A stretch of 22,192 nucleotides of DNA from Fidelibacterota bacterium. GTDB taxonomy: Bacteria > Fidelibacterota > Fidelibacteria > Fidelibacterales > Fidelibacteraceae. Location of the stretch: contig JAUXEL010000008.1 of NCBI GenBank assembly GCA_030620575.1, forward strand, positions 1-22,192. Direction: 5' to 3'. The position numbers were made by a program, and so were the translations under genes. The notes below the pieces were generated by a model. It was not told where the DNA came from. It saw nothing but the letters and a program-made list of their open reading frames with translations, and did no database searches. Below, in pieces: positions 7,609 to 15,593 of this stretch; the stretch's first letter is position 1; each line of letters starts with the position of its first letter.

Positions 7609-8931
7609 ATGAAAAAGACATACTTTATTAGTATTGCCATATTGGCAGTGTTCCTGACATTGACCGGTTGCGATTTATTTAGTGGCGGTGGCGACAACAA
7701 CGGCACAACCTATCCCGGGTATAATGTTGTTCTTGATGGAAACATCACTGAAGACCTGATCCTGTATGCAGCAGATACTATTTTACTTGCCGGACAAACC
7801 TTTGTTGATTCCGGTGTTACCCTTACCATTGAAGCAGGTACAACGATCGAAGCTCTTCCGGATGACGGTGAAGGTTTGGCACCGTGTCTGGTTATCAAAC
7901 GTGGTGCTACTATTATTGCCGAAGGAGCGGCAACAGCACCTATTACGTTTACCTCGAATTTGCCGGACGATTTAAAAAATCGCGGTTCATGGGGCGGAAT
8001 TATTATATTAGGTAAGGCACCTATCAATAAATCCGGTGGTGAAGCATTTGTTGAAGGCTTAGTTGGCGTTCCTTATGGTGGAAATAATGCTGCCGATAAC
8101 AGCGGAATATTAAAGTATGTTCGTGTTTGGTACGGTGGTCGTTCTATTGGTCAGGATAACGAAATCAATGGTATTACTTTAGCTGGTGTTGGTAACGGAA
8201 CAACAATAGAATACTGTGAAGTTGCATACAATCTTGACGATGGTTTTGAAATGTTCGGTGGTACCGTTGACCTTAAATACTGCTCCGTATTATTCGTTGG
8301 CGATGATGCTTTTGATACCGATCTTGGTTATCAAGGCCGCGGCCAATACCTCTTTGTTATGATTGGAAATGAAGATGGTAACCGGGGGTTTGAGATGGAC
8401 AACGATGGTTCAAACATGGATAAACAACCCCGCTCACATCCCAAATTCTCTAACGTCACCATCATTGGGTCCGGCGATACCAACGTTGTAGCTGATAACG
8501 ATCAAGTCATTCGTCTTCGCGAAGGAACGGGCGGTGATTTCCGTAATATGATCATTGTTGACGGTAAAGAATATGGTGTTCGCATTACCGATAATCCCAC
8601 ATTAGCATTGATCACTACAACGCCCGGTACCAGTCCCGATTATCTATATTTTTCACCCAATAATATCATTTATAATTGTAAAGCAGGTCAATTTAAAAGT
8701 GATTACGGGCTAACGGCTATTGATACAGCAGTTATTATCGGAGCTGTTGGTCGTGAAGATGCTGCTGATGGTAGCGTAACTGTATTGCCTGCAAGTGGCG
8801 GTCCTCTTTTCCAAAATGTAGATGAAGTTATTGTTGATGATTTTTTTGAAACAGTAAACTTTAAAGGTGCTTTTGATACCGTAAACTGGCTACTGGATTG
8901 GTCTTGGTTGGATGAAAACGGAAGATTTTAA
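7609..8931 (+). CDS. Surface/periplasmic lipoprotein with beta-helix-like repeats, paired with TonB receptor
   Basis: 440 residues from ATG 7609, preferred over the ATG at 7603 because AAGGAG (7597-7602) abuts 7603 but sits 6 bases from 7609. The lipobox LTGC ends a classic lipoprotein signal (MKKTYFISIAILAVFLTLTGC), followed by a flexible GGGDNNG linker. The rest has short G/D/N-turned strands typical of right-handed parallel beta-helix proteins: GVTLTIEAGTTIEALPDDG, PITFTSNLPDD, GSWGGIIILGKAPIN, KYVRVWYGG, GTTIEYCEVAYNLDDGFEMFGG, LKYCSVLFVGDDAFD. It lies 29 bases after the TonB receptor gene and must be co-transcribed, so it is probably its lipoprotein partner or substrate-capture protein, functionally like SusD but unrelated in sequence. 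The ligand is not indicated. A strong terminator follows. Confidence 0.8.
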   Translation: MKKTYFISIAILAVFLTLTGCDLFSGGGDNNGTTYPGYNVVLDGNITEDLILYAADTILLAGQTFVDSGVTLTIEAGTTIEALPDDGEGLAPCLVIKRGATIIAEGAATAPITFTSNLPDDLKNRGSWGGIIILGKAPINKSGGEAFVEGLVGVPYGGNNAADNSGILKYVRVWYGGRSIGQDNEINGITLAGVGNGTTIEYCEVAYNLDDGFEMFGGTVDLKYCSVLFVGDDAFDTDLGYQGRGQYLFVMIGNEDGNRGFEMDNDGSNMDKQPRSHPKFSNVTIIGSGDTNVVADNDQVIRLREGTGGDFRNMIIVDGKEYGVRITDNPTLALITTTPGTSPDYLYFSPNNIIYNCKAGQFKSDYGLTAIDTAVIIGAVGREDAADGSVTVLPASGGPLFQNVDEVIVDDFFETVNFKGAFDTVNWLLDWSWLDENGRF

Positions 8932-8959
8932 ATAGTTGCTGTCACAACAGTGTCTTTCA

Positions 8960-8996
8960 GGAGAAGCGTTATTCCAATAGCGCTTCTTCGCTTTTT
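8960..8996 (+). terminator. Intrinsic terminator after the lipoprotein gene
   Basis: A 12-bp stem (8960-8971 with 8978-8989, containing two G-T pairs) around the loop TTCCAA, with core AGAAGCG/CGCTTCT, followed by TTTTT at 8992-8996. It separates the receptor-lipoprotein pair from the phosphate transporter. Confidence 0.8.
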
Positions 8997-9059
8997 ATAA
9001 AAACTACTTTGTAGTATGTGTTTCGTATATTAAATTCAAAGTCATATAGGAGAGAAAAA

Positions 9060-11303
9060 ATGTCAATTTACTTGATAATGGTGATCATATTGATCTTTCT
9101 GGCAGCATCTGATCTTGTTGTTGGTGTTACCAATGATGCTGTAAATTTTCTTAATTCCGCACGCGGTGCACGTGCAGCTAAACATTGGATCATTATGACC
9201 ATTGCGAGTGCAGGTATCTTTATCGGTGCTACATTTTCCAGCGGCATGATGGAAGTGGCACGTAAAGGTATTTTTCACCCCCAGGAATTTTTCTTTTCTG
9301 AGATCATGATCATTTACTTAGCTGTAATGTTAACGGATATTATTTTATTGGACGCGTATAATTCTCTTGCACTACCAACATCCACAACGGTTTCGATCGT
9401 GTTTGAATTATTGGGTGCTGCGGTTGCAATGTCTATATTGAAAATTGGCCGGAATCCAATAGAAACTCTGGGTGATTTATCCAAATATATTAATTCTGAC
9501 AAAGCATTGGCAATTATTGCAGGTATTTTGCTTTCGGTAATTATTGCTTTCACGGTTGGTGCTGTGGTGCAGTTTTTTACCCGGCTGGTCTTTACCTTTA
9601 AATATGAAAAAAGACTTAAGCGCTATGGTGCGATTTGGGGTGGTTTTTGCATTGCGATCATCACCTATTTTATCCTTATTAAAGGCGCAAAAGGGTCATC
9701 GTTTATGACCGCAGAGGCCAAAGAATGGATCCAAATGAATACCTGGTTGATTCTTGGCTTATCTTTTCTTGGCTGGAGCATCATTATCCAGATTTTTCGA
9801 TGGATCTTTAAGGTCAATATTTCCCGTATGATAATTCTTGTTGGCACCTTTGCGCTTGCATTTGCATTTGCAGGCAACGATCTGGTAAACTTTATTGGTG
9901 TTCCCCTTGCCGGATTAAAATCTTATCAGGCATTTGCGGCGGTTCCGGGAGCTGATCCCGGCACTTTCTCAATGGCTTTTTTATCCGGGAAGGTTCAAAC
10001 AGAGACATATATGCTTCTTATTGCCGGATTGATCATGGTTGTTACACTGTGGACATCTAAAAAGTCACGTCATGTAAGTAAAACAGAACTAAATATAGCC
10101 CGTCACGGCGCAGGAAACGAGCGCTTTGGTTCGACTGCCTTATCCCGTTCACTGGTTAGGGCTGCGGTATCGTTTAATTATTTTATACAACGCCATGTTC
10201 CTGTACATGTTCGCAACATGGTCAATGTACGCTTTTCGCGCCCGGTAACGTCTTCAGCTACTGAAGCGCAATCCTTTGACATGATCCGCGCCTCAATGAA
10301 TTTGACAGTTGCCAGTAGCCTGATCGCACTGGGTACATCATTGGGGTTACCGCTTTCAACAACTTATGTTACATTTATGGTTTCAATGGGAACCACACTG
10401 GCAGATCGCGCATGGGGAAGAGAAAGTGCAGTATATCGCATTACGGGTGTTTTTACGGTTATTGCCGGGTGGTTTATGACAGCAATTATAGCTTTTACCG
10501 TTGCAATGATCTTTGCTGTTCTCATTGATTTTGGGGGAATATATGCAATTGTCGCTTTATTTATACTCGCAATTTTTCTATTAATAAAGACCTACCGGAA
10601 TTTTAGCAAAAAAGAAAAAGAAGAAAAAACAATTATATGGGAAAATGAAGAAGACGATATTTTTGCTTTATGTAATAATTTTACGAGCAAGATCCTGGAT
10701 ATTGTCCCCGGAATGCTGGAGAATACCATTGAATCCCTGTATAAAGAAGACAAAAGAGAACTGAAAAAAATGAAAGAACAGGTAAAAAATCTTTTGCTGG
10801 ATACTAAAAATCGAAAGAATCAGTTTACTGTTCGTTTACGCGATATAGAAGAAGAATCTTTAGAGTACGGCCATTTTTACCTGCAGATGCTACATTATAT
10901 ACGGGAATTTTCACACAGTCTGGATCAAATTATTTGTGCCTGTTATGAACATATTGATAATAATCACTGCGGTACAAATCCCGAACAGCATGAAGAACTT
11001 ACAACCCTGTATACAAAAGTTAATGGTATTTTTGGAACAGTTTGTAATATGGTTAAAACTCAGGATTTCAAACAGAAAGAACCCATAAAACGTGCCCAGG
11101 AAGCCCTTTTGGAAGACATCGCGCAGTATCAAAAAAATCAAGTAAGGCGCATTAAACATGGTGTAACCAATACACGTAATTCTGTGTTATACTTAAGTAT
11201 ATTATCCGGAACAAAAGATCTGCTGATCGATGTTATCAGATTGCTGAAAGTTCAAAGCAAGTTCACACCTGTTTTGCCTGAAAATATAATATTGGAAAAT
11301 TAG
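9060..11303 (+). CDS. pit: Inorganic phosphate transporter (Pit/PiT family) with C-terminal PhoU-like domain
   Basis: 747 residues from ATG 9060 (AGGAG at 9048-9052, 7 bases upstream). It is an inner-membrane low-affinity phosphate symporter of the PiT/Pho-4 family. The two inverted signature repeats are present: GVTNDAVNFLNSA near the N-terminus (N25, D26) and FAGNDLVNFIGVPLAG (N273, D274). Two more family motifs are LPTSTTVSIVFELLGAAVA and GLPLSTTYVTFMVSMGTTLADRAWG. About ten or more hydrophobic segments run to about residue 515. A KEKEEK linker leads to a soluble, helical, charged domain at about 528-745 resembling PhoU/DUF47 proteins. In many bacteria this partner is a separate gene; the fusion is known among Bacteroidota-like organisms. 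It probably gates the transporter or senses phosphate status. The pyrophosphatase gene follows 78 bases on. Confidence 0.93.
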   Translation: MSIYLIMVIILIFLAASDLVVGVTNDAVNFLNSARGARAAKHWIIMTIASAGIFIGATFSSGMMEVARKGIFHPQEFFFSEIMIIYLAVMLTDIILLDAYNSLALPTSTTVSIVFELLGAAVAMSILKIGRNPIETLGDLSKYINSDKALAIIAGILLSVIIAFTVGAVVQFFTRLVFTFKYEKRLKRYGAIWGGFCIAIITYFILIKGAKGSSFMTAEAKEWIQMNTWLILGLSFLGWSIIIQIFRWIFKVNISRMIILVGTFALAFAFAGNDLVNFIGVPLAGLKSYQAFAAVPGADPGTFSMAFLSGKVQTETYMLLIAGLIMVVTLWTSKKSRHVSKTELNIARHGAGNERFGSTALSRSLVRAAVSFNYFIQRHVPVHVRNMVNVRFSRPVTSSATEAQSFDMIRASMNLTVASSLIALGTSLGLPLSTTYVTFMVSMGTTLADRAWGRESAVYRITGVFTVIAGWFMTAIIAFTVAMIFAVLIDFGGIYAIVALFILAIFLLIKTYRNFSKKEKEEKTIIWENEEDDIFALCNNFTSKILDIVPGMLENTIESLYKEDKRELKKMKEQVKNLLLDTKNRKNQFTVRLRDIEEESLEYGHFYLQMLHYIREFSHSLDQIICACYEHIDNNHCGTNPEQHEELTTLYTKVNGIFGTVCNMVKTQDFKQKEPIKRAQEALLEDIAQYQKNQVRRIKHGVTNTRNSVLYLSILSGTKDLLIDVIRLLKVQSKFTPVLPENIILEN

Positions 11304-11381
11304 GTCCGAAAAAACTTGAAAAAACGGAATGATATACTTATTATTTCGGCTATTGACATATGAACAAATAAAGGAGGAAGC

Positions 11382-13586
11382 ATGTTAGGAGTCCAAAATA
11401 TCTTATTCTGGATCGTTCCGGCTACCGCAATAATAGCATTGGCATTTGCATGGATGTTCTTTAAACAGATGATGAAAAAGTCTGAAGGAACGCCTAAAAT
11501 GATCGCAATTGCAGAACACGTTCGGAAGGGTGCGATGGCATATTTAAAACAGCAATACAAGATTGTTATCATTGTTTTTATTGTTTTAACAATTCTCTTT
11601 GTTTTAATGGCTTTTGTTTGGAATGTACAAAACACATGGGTTCCATTCGCATTTCTAACCGGTGGCTTCTTTTCCGGCCTGGCCGGTTTTTTCGGCATGA
11701 AAACTGCAACCTATGCATCAGCCCGTACAGCGAATGCTGCCCGCGACTCCCTGAATAAAGGATTACAAGTTGCTTTCCGTTCCGGCGCTGTTATGGGATT
11801 GGTTGTTGTTGGTTTGGCTCTTTTAGATATTTCAGCTTGGTATATTGTTTTAAATATATTTATTGATTCCGGTGATAAAGCTCATAATATGGCAATTATT
11901 ACTACAACGATGCTGACTTTTGGAATGGGTGCTTCAACTCAGGCTTTATTTGCCCGCGTTGGTGGTGGTATTTTTACAAAAGCTGCAGATGTTGGTGCCG
12001 ATCTTGTTGGTAAGATCGAAGCCGGTATTCCTGAAGATGATCCCCGTAACCCCGCAACGATTGCCGATAATGTAGGCGATAATGTAGGTGATGTCGCCGG
12101 TATGGGTGCGGACCTTTATGAATCTTATGCAGGTTCAATTTTAGCAACTGCCGCACTGGGTGCCGCCGCATTTATGAAACCTGGAGAAACCAATATGCAG
12201 GTCTCAGCCGTATTTGCTCCCATGATCATTGGTGCTGTCGGAACACTGCTTTCAATCGTCGGTATTTTTGCCGTAAAAACCAAAGAAAACGCAACACAGA
12301 AAACATTACTGTCCGCTTTGGGACGTGGAACCAATCTAAGCTCCATTCTTATCATGATCCTGTCGTTCTTTATTTTGAAAGCTCTTGGAATTCAAAACTA
12401 TGTTGGTGTTTGGATGTCAATTATTGTCGGCTTGATCACAGGTTGGGCAATTGGAAAAGAAACGGAATATTTTACATCAGCGGCATATAAGCCGACGAGA
12501 AATATTGCCAAGCAAACTGAAACAGGTGCTGCTACTGTTATTATTAACGGTATCGGAACCGGTATGCTTTCAACCGCTTTTCCTGTATTGACTATTGTTG
12601 TTGGTACAATTCTTGCTTACCTGGCTTCTGCGGGATGGGATTTCGCCAACATGTCAATGGGCCTTTACGGTATAGGTATTGCCGCTGTGGGTATGCTTTC
12701 AACTCTGGGTATTACTCTTGCTACAGATGCTTACGGTCCGATTGCTGATAATGCAGGCGGAAACGCCGAAATGGCCGGATTGGGAGAAGAAGTTCGCAAA
12801 CGGACAGATGCTCTTGATTCTTTGGGAAACACAACTGCCGCAACCGGAAAAGGTTTTGCTATCGGTTCTGCCGCGTTAACTGCTCTTGCTTTACTTGCTT
12901 CTTATATTGAAGAAATTAAAATTGGATTAATACGCCTTGGCGAAACAACAATACATGTAGAAGAAAAAATTATTCCTACGGCAACTGCAACTCTTTCTGA
13001 TTTTATGACGTATTACGATGTTACTTTAATGAATCCAAAAGTATTGATGGGTATGTTTATTGGCGCGATGATGGCATTTGTATTCTGTGGTTTAACCATG
13101 AATGCTGTTGGTCGTGCTGCGAGTGCGATGGTGGATGAAGTCCGCCGTCAGTTCCGGGAAATCAAGGGAATCCTGACGGGAGAAACAGAACCCGATTATG
13201 CACGATGTGTTGAAATCTCAACAAAAGGCGCTCAACGTGAAATGTTATTACCGTCACTTCTGGCAATTATTACTCCGATCGTTGTCGGATTGATATTTGG
13301 CGTTTCCGGCGTTATGGGATTATTAACCGGTGTGTTGTCTTCCGGATTTGTGTTGGCTATTTTTATGGCCAATGCCGGCGGTTCATGGGACAATGCCAAA
13401 AAATACATTGAAGCTGGTGCACATGGAGGAAAAGGCTCTGAAGCACATAAAGCTGCAATTGTCGGTGATACCGTTGGTGATCCGTTCAAAGATACCTCCG
13501 GTCCGAGTTTGAATATTTTGATCAAGCTTATGACCATGGTCGCTATTGTAATGGCCGGCTTAACGGCAGCAGGGTCTCTACTTTAA
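11382..13586 (+). CDS. hppA: Membrane-bound ion-translocating pyrophosphatase, K+-dependent type
   Basis: 734 residues with about 16 hydrophobic segments; ATG 11382 with AAGGAGG at 11371-11377. It hydrolyses cytoplasmic pyrophosphate to phosphate and pumps H+ and/or Na+ across the inner membrane. The diagnostic substrate-binding stretch GKIEAGIPEDDPRNPATIADNVGDNVGDVAGMGADLYESY and the second set, TDAYGPIADNAGGNAEMAG and KAAIVGDTVGDPFKDTSGP, are intact. In GNTTAATGKG, A486 and G489 occupy the positions that are Lys and Thr in K+-independent enzymes, so it should need K+. E247 in ADLYESY is at the position used in Na+-pumping enzymes such as Thermotoga's, rather than one helical turn later as in plant H+ enzymes. 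Na+ pumping is therefore possible but unproven. It follows the phosphate transporter with no terminator in between, so co-transcription is plausible. Confidence 0.96.
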   Translation: MLGVQNILFWIVPATAIIALAFAWMFFKQMMKKSEGTPKMIAIAEHVRKGAMAYLKQQYKIVIIVFIVLTILFVLMAFVWNVQNTWVPFAFLTGGFFSGLAGFFGMKTATYASARTANAARDSLNKGLQVAFRSGAVMGLVVVGLALLDISAWYIVLNIFIDSGDKAHNMAIITTTMLTFGMGASTQALFARVGGGIFTKAADVGADLVGKIEAGIPEDDPRNPATIADNVGDNVGDVAGMGADLYESYAGSILATAALGAAAFMKPGETNMQVSAVFAPMIIGAVGTLLSIVGIFAVKTKENATQKTLLSALGRGTNLSSILIMILSFFILKALGIQNYVGVWMSIIVGLITGWAIGKETEYFTSAAYKPTRNIAKQTETGAATVIINGIGTGMLSTAFPVLTIVVGTILAYLASAGWDFANMSMGLYGIGIAAVGMLSTLGITLATDAYGPIADNAGGNAEMAGLGEEVRKRTDALDSLGNTTAATGKGFAIGSAALTALALLASYIEEIKIGLIRLGETTIHVEEKIIPTATATLSDFMTYYDVTLMNPKVLMGMFIGAMMAFVFCGLTMNAVGRAASAMVDEVRRQFREIKGILTGETEPDYARCVEISTKGAQREMLLPSLLAIITPIVVGLIFGVSGVMGLLTGVLSSGFVLAIFMANAGGSWDNAKKYIEAGAHGGKGSEAHKAAIVGDTVGDPFKDTSGPSLNILIKLMTMVAIVMAGLTAAGSLL

Positions 13587-13612
13587 ACGAATTTTAACAT
13601 TCTAAATAATAA

Positions 13613-13650
13613 TAAAAACCCCATCCACCATTTGGCAGATGGGTTTTTTT
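13613..13650 (+). terminator. Intrinsic terminator after hppA
   Basis: CCCATC (13620-13625) pairs with GATGGG (13638-13643), flanked by AAAAA on the left and seven T on the right. It ends the pit-hppA transcript. Confidence 0.75.
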
Positions 13651-13652
13651 AT

Positions 13653-13911
13653 AAAACTTGTAAACTTGGGGCAAGTTTTACTCTTTTTGCCTTTATTTAT
13701 CTTGTTTTCTTTTATAATACAGCCATTAAAGCCATAAAAAACTTGAGCCAAGTTTTCTTGATGTATTTTCATTATTTTAGCGAAAATAATGTGACAACAA
13801 ACACAGAATGTTAAAAAAAACTTGGGGCAAGTTTTTAAAAGAACAACGTAAATAAAAGGAATTATCAAAATATAGGTGTAATAATTGTGAAAAAACTTGG
13901 GGCAAGTTTTT
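13653..13911 (+). repeat. Array of four palindromic repeats (AAACTTG-NNN-CAAGTTT) at 75-79 bp spacing
   Basis: Four copies: 13662-13678, 13738-13756, 13816-13836 and 13891-13911. Core arms AAACTTG/CAAGTTT are perfect in all four; the three-base centre is GGG in copies 1, 3 and 4 and AGC in copy 2. Centres lie at about 13670, 13747, 13826 and 13901, intervals of 77, 79 and 75 bp. An extra half-site AAAACTTG is at 13653-13660. The 54-59 bp between copies is unique and AT-rich. No convincing gene is present in 13587-14054. Each copy could fold in RNA or bind a dimeric protein; function unknown. Confidence 0.8.
13770..13791 (+). repeat. Perfect inverted repeat between palindrome copies 2 and 3
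   Basis: CATTATTTT (13770-13778), loop AGCG, AAAATAATG (13783-13791): a 9-bp perfect stem unrelated in sequence to the surrounding AAACTTG palindromes. It may be another operator or a hairpin in the same non-coding region. Confidence 0.5.
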
Positions 13912-13965
13912 GAATTAAATCTTGGTATTTTCGGTATTTTGCCCGGTTTTTCCCTTGTAATTGAA

Positions 13966-13994
13966 TTGACACAAACGCAATTTTTGATTACATT
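13966..13994 (+). promoter_or_regulatory. Sigma70-like promoter for the amino-sugar/glycosidase operon
   Basis: A perfect TTGACA (13966-13971), 17-base spacer, then TACATT (13989-13994), about 60 bases before the ATG at 14055. It lies 55 bases beyond the last palindrome of the array, so the array could be a regulatory region for this promoter. Confidence 0.55.
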
Positions 13995-14054
13995 AGCAGG
14001 GAAAAGACAGACCGTTTCTTTACTAAATAGTAATACTAAACTATGAGGGATATC

Positions 14055-15206
14055 ATGACAGAAACAAAACGACTTATTGCACTGGATGTCTTTCGGGGTG
14101 CAACGATTGCTTTAATGATCTTAGTAAATAATCCGGGAAGCTGGGGAGCTATATATCCGCCCTTAAAGCATGCCGCATGGCATGGGTGGACCCCCACAGA
14201 TTTTGTATTCCCCTTTTTTTTATTTATTGTGGGTGTTGCCATGGCATTCGCATTCCGGAAATACGATTATAAATTAAATAAGGCGGCTACAAAAAAGATA
14301 ATCAAACGTACGTTGATCATTTTCGGGTTGGGAATTTTATTAAACTTTATCCGTCCCGTTTCAGGTGAAACATTTGGAGAGATCGTTAATAATCTTTTTG
14401 GAACATGGCGTTTGGTCGGGGTATTGCCGCGGATCGCTCTGTGCTACCTTTTTGCATCTTTGCTCGTATTAAAATTTAATAAAAAGACCGTGATCTGGAT
14501 TTCCGCCGCTATTCTGGTCGGCTATTGGATTCTCCTTACAACCACCGGCGGTTATGGCATAGAAGATGTACTTGTCCGGAAATTTGACCTCGCTATTTTG
14601 GGAGATGGTCATATATATCACGGCTATCGCGACAGCATGGGTGCGCGTATTGCCTTTGACCCGGAAGGACTGCTAAGTACGCTGCCGGCTATTGTAACCA
14701 CCATTATTGGATATTTTACCGGAATGCTTATCCTCAAAACAACGAACAAAAAAGAACTGGTTAAAAAAATGCTTATTCCGGCAGTAGCTTTTATTTTGAT
14801 AGGTTTACTGTGGGGACAATTTTTCCCGATCAATAAACCGATATGGAGCAGTTCATACGTTGTTTTAATGGCTGGTTGGGCAATGCTTTTCCTTGCTGTT
14901 TCAATTCTGTTTATTGATATATTGGGTTGGAAAAGCGCGACAAAACCTTTTGTAGTATTTGGCTCAAACCCGCTCTTTATTTTTGTGTTATCCTCCATTT
15001 ACGCTAAACTCCTTGCTTATATTAAATGGATTCCCATGGACGGCGTGCTGGTCAGTACTAAATCCTGGCTCTTTGCGAAGGTTTTTATGCCGCTGGCAAA
15101 TTTTAGTCAGATAGATGCCTCACTGCTTTTTGCTTTGACAACCATTACCATATTCTGGGCTATTTCACTTATTTTGTATAACAAAAAAATCTTTATTAAA
15201 ATCTAA
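14055..15206 (+). CDS. HGSNAT/NagX-like integral membrane acyltransferase-family protein (DUF5009/DUF1624 type)
   Basis: 383 residues; ATG 14055 is preferred over the ATG at 14043 because GAGGGA (14045-14050) precedes only the former. The N-terminus RLIALDVFRGATIALMILVNNPG and HGWTPTDFVFPFFLFIVGVAMAFAF are hallmarks of the heparan-alpha-glucosaminide N-acetyltransferase (HGSNAT) catalytic family, known in bacteria as NagX. About ten hydrophobic segments place it in the inner membrane. The human homologue acetylates terminal glucosamine across the lysosomal membrane; bacterial members often sit with genes for N-acetylglucosamine or peptidoglycan-sugar use, but their reaction is not well established. 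Here it heads an operon with a NamZ-type muramidase and a large secreted glycosidase, which fits an amino-sugar role. The next gene starts 11 bases on, its AAGGAG overlapping this stop codon. Confidence 0.85.
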   Translation: MTETKRLIALDVFRGATIALMILVNNPGSWGAIYPPLKHAAWHGWTPTDFVFPFFLFIVGVAMAFAFRKYDYKLNKAATKKIIKRTLIIFGLGILLNFIRPVSGETFGEIVNNLFGTWRLVGVLPRIALCYLFASLLVLKFNKKTVIWISAAILVGYWILLTTTGGYGIEDVLVRKFDLAILGDGHIYHGYRDSMGARIAFDPEGLLSTLPAIVTTIIGYFTGMLILKTTNKKELVKKMLIPAVAFILIGLLWGQFFPINKPIWSSSYVVLMAGWAMLFLAVSILFIDILGWKSATKPFVVFGSNPLFIFVLSSIYAKLLAYIKWIPMDGVLVSTKSWLFAKVFMPLANFSQIDASLLFALTTITIFWAISLILYNKKIFIKI

Positions 15207-15217
15207 GGAGTCTTAGC

Positions 15218-15577
15218 ATGAAACGTATACTTATTGTAATACTAATTCTTTCTGTTATTTTTACCGGATGTAGCGATTATAAGAAACTTTCAGGTATTTG
15301 GCAGTGTTCATATTATGCGATATATGCCGAATATAATAATGAATGGAAAAGTCAGCCTCAGGAATTTATTGATTTGTTCGAATTGACGTTATATGAAGAC
15401 GGAAAAGCAGTAACAAGTACTTTCGGACAGAAAAATGACGGAATATATACCCTGCATAATGACACTCTGATATTGAATATCCGCGATAGTCAAACATATT
15501 ATATATGGAATGACAATACTATTACTCTTGTTGGGCATCCCCGTGCGAAAATCACTTATACAAAAACAAGTGACTAA
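15218..15577 (+). CDS. Small lipoprotein, lipocalin-like composition, function unknown
   Basis: 119 residues; AAGGAG at 15205-15210 overlaps the upstream stop. The signal MKRILIVILILSVIFTGC ends in a good lipobox (FTGC, cysteine 18). The mature part, SDYKKLSGIWQCSYY, then ELTLYEDGKAVTSTFGQKNDGIYTLHNDTLILNI, then YYIWNDNTITLVG, reads as a small beta-barrel of the lipocalin-like kind seen in many short FCB lipoproteins ('L.G.W....' opening, strand-turn-strand). I do not recognise a named family. It lies between the NagX-like and NamZ genes with short gaps, so it is likely co-transcribed and may be an envelope accessory of this operon. Confidence 0.75.
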   Translation: MKRILIVILILSVIFTGCSDYKKLSGIWQCSYYAIYAEYNNEWKSQPQEFIDLFELTLYEDGKAVTSTFGQKNDGIYTLHNDTLILNIRDSQTYYIWNDNTITLVGHPRAKITYTKTSD

Positions 15578-15593
15578 AAGAGAGAATGATAAT

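Noticed and set aside
11353..11358. Perfect TTGACA before hppA as a promoter -35 element
   Set aside because: At the required spacing the -10 position falls on the ribosome binding site and start codon, with no TATAAT-like hexamer, so it cannot drive hppA from there.
11304..11381. Hairpin TCCG...CGGA after the phosphate transporter as a terminator
   Set aside because: Only four pairs around an A-rich loop, and no T run follows; read-through into hppA is more likely.
12125..13537. Minus-strand and alternate-frame open frames inside hppA
   Set aside because: They are shadows of a highly conserved pyrophosphatase gene, with composition that simply mirrors its Gly/Ala-rich codons.
13602..13868. 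Open frames on both strands across the palindrome array
   Set aside because: They run through the repeats and the hppA terminator, have low-complexity K/F/I-rich products, no ribosome binding site and no recognisable domain. Recurrent peptide bits such as CPKF come only from translating the palindrome.
13653..13911. CRISPR array reading of the regularly spaced repeats
   Set aside because: The repeats are 17-21 bp palindromes, spacers are 54-59 bp, there are only four copies, and no cas gene is in the window. This does not fit CRISPR dimensions.
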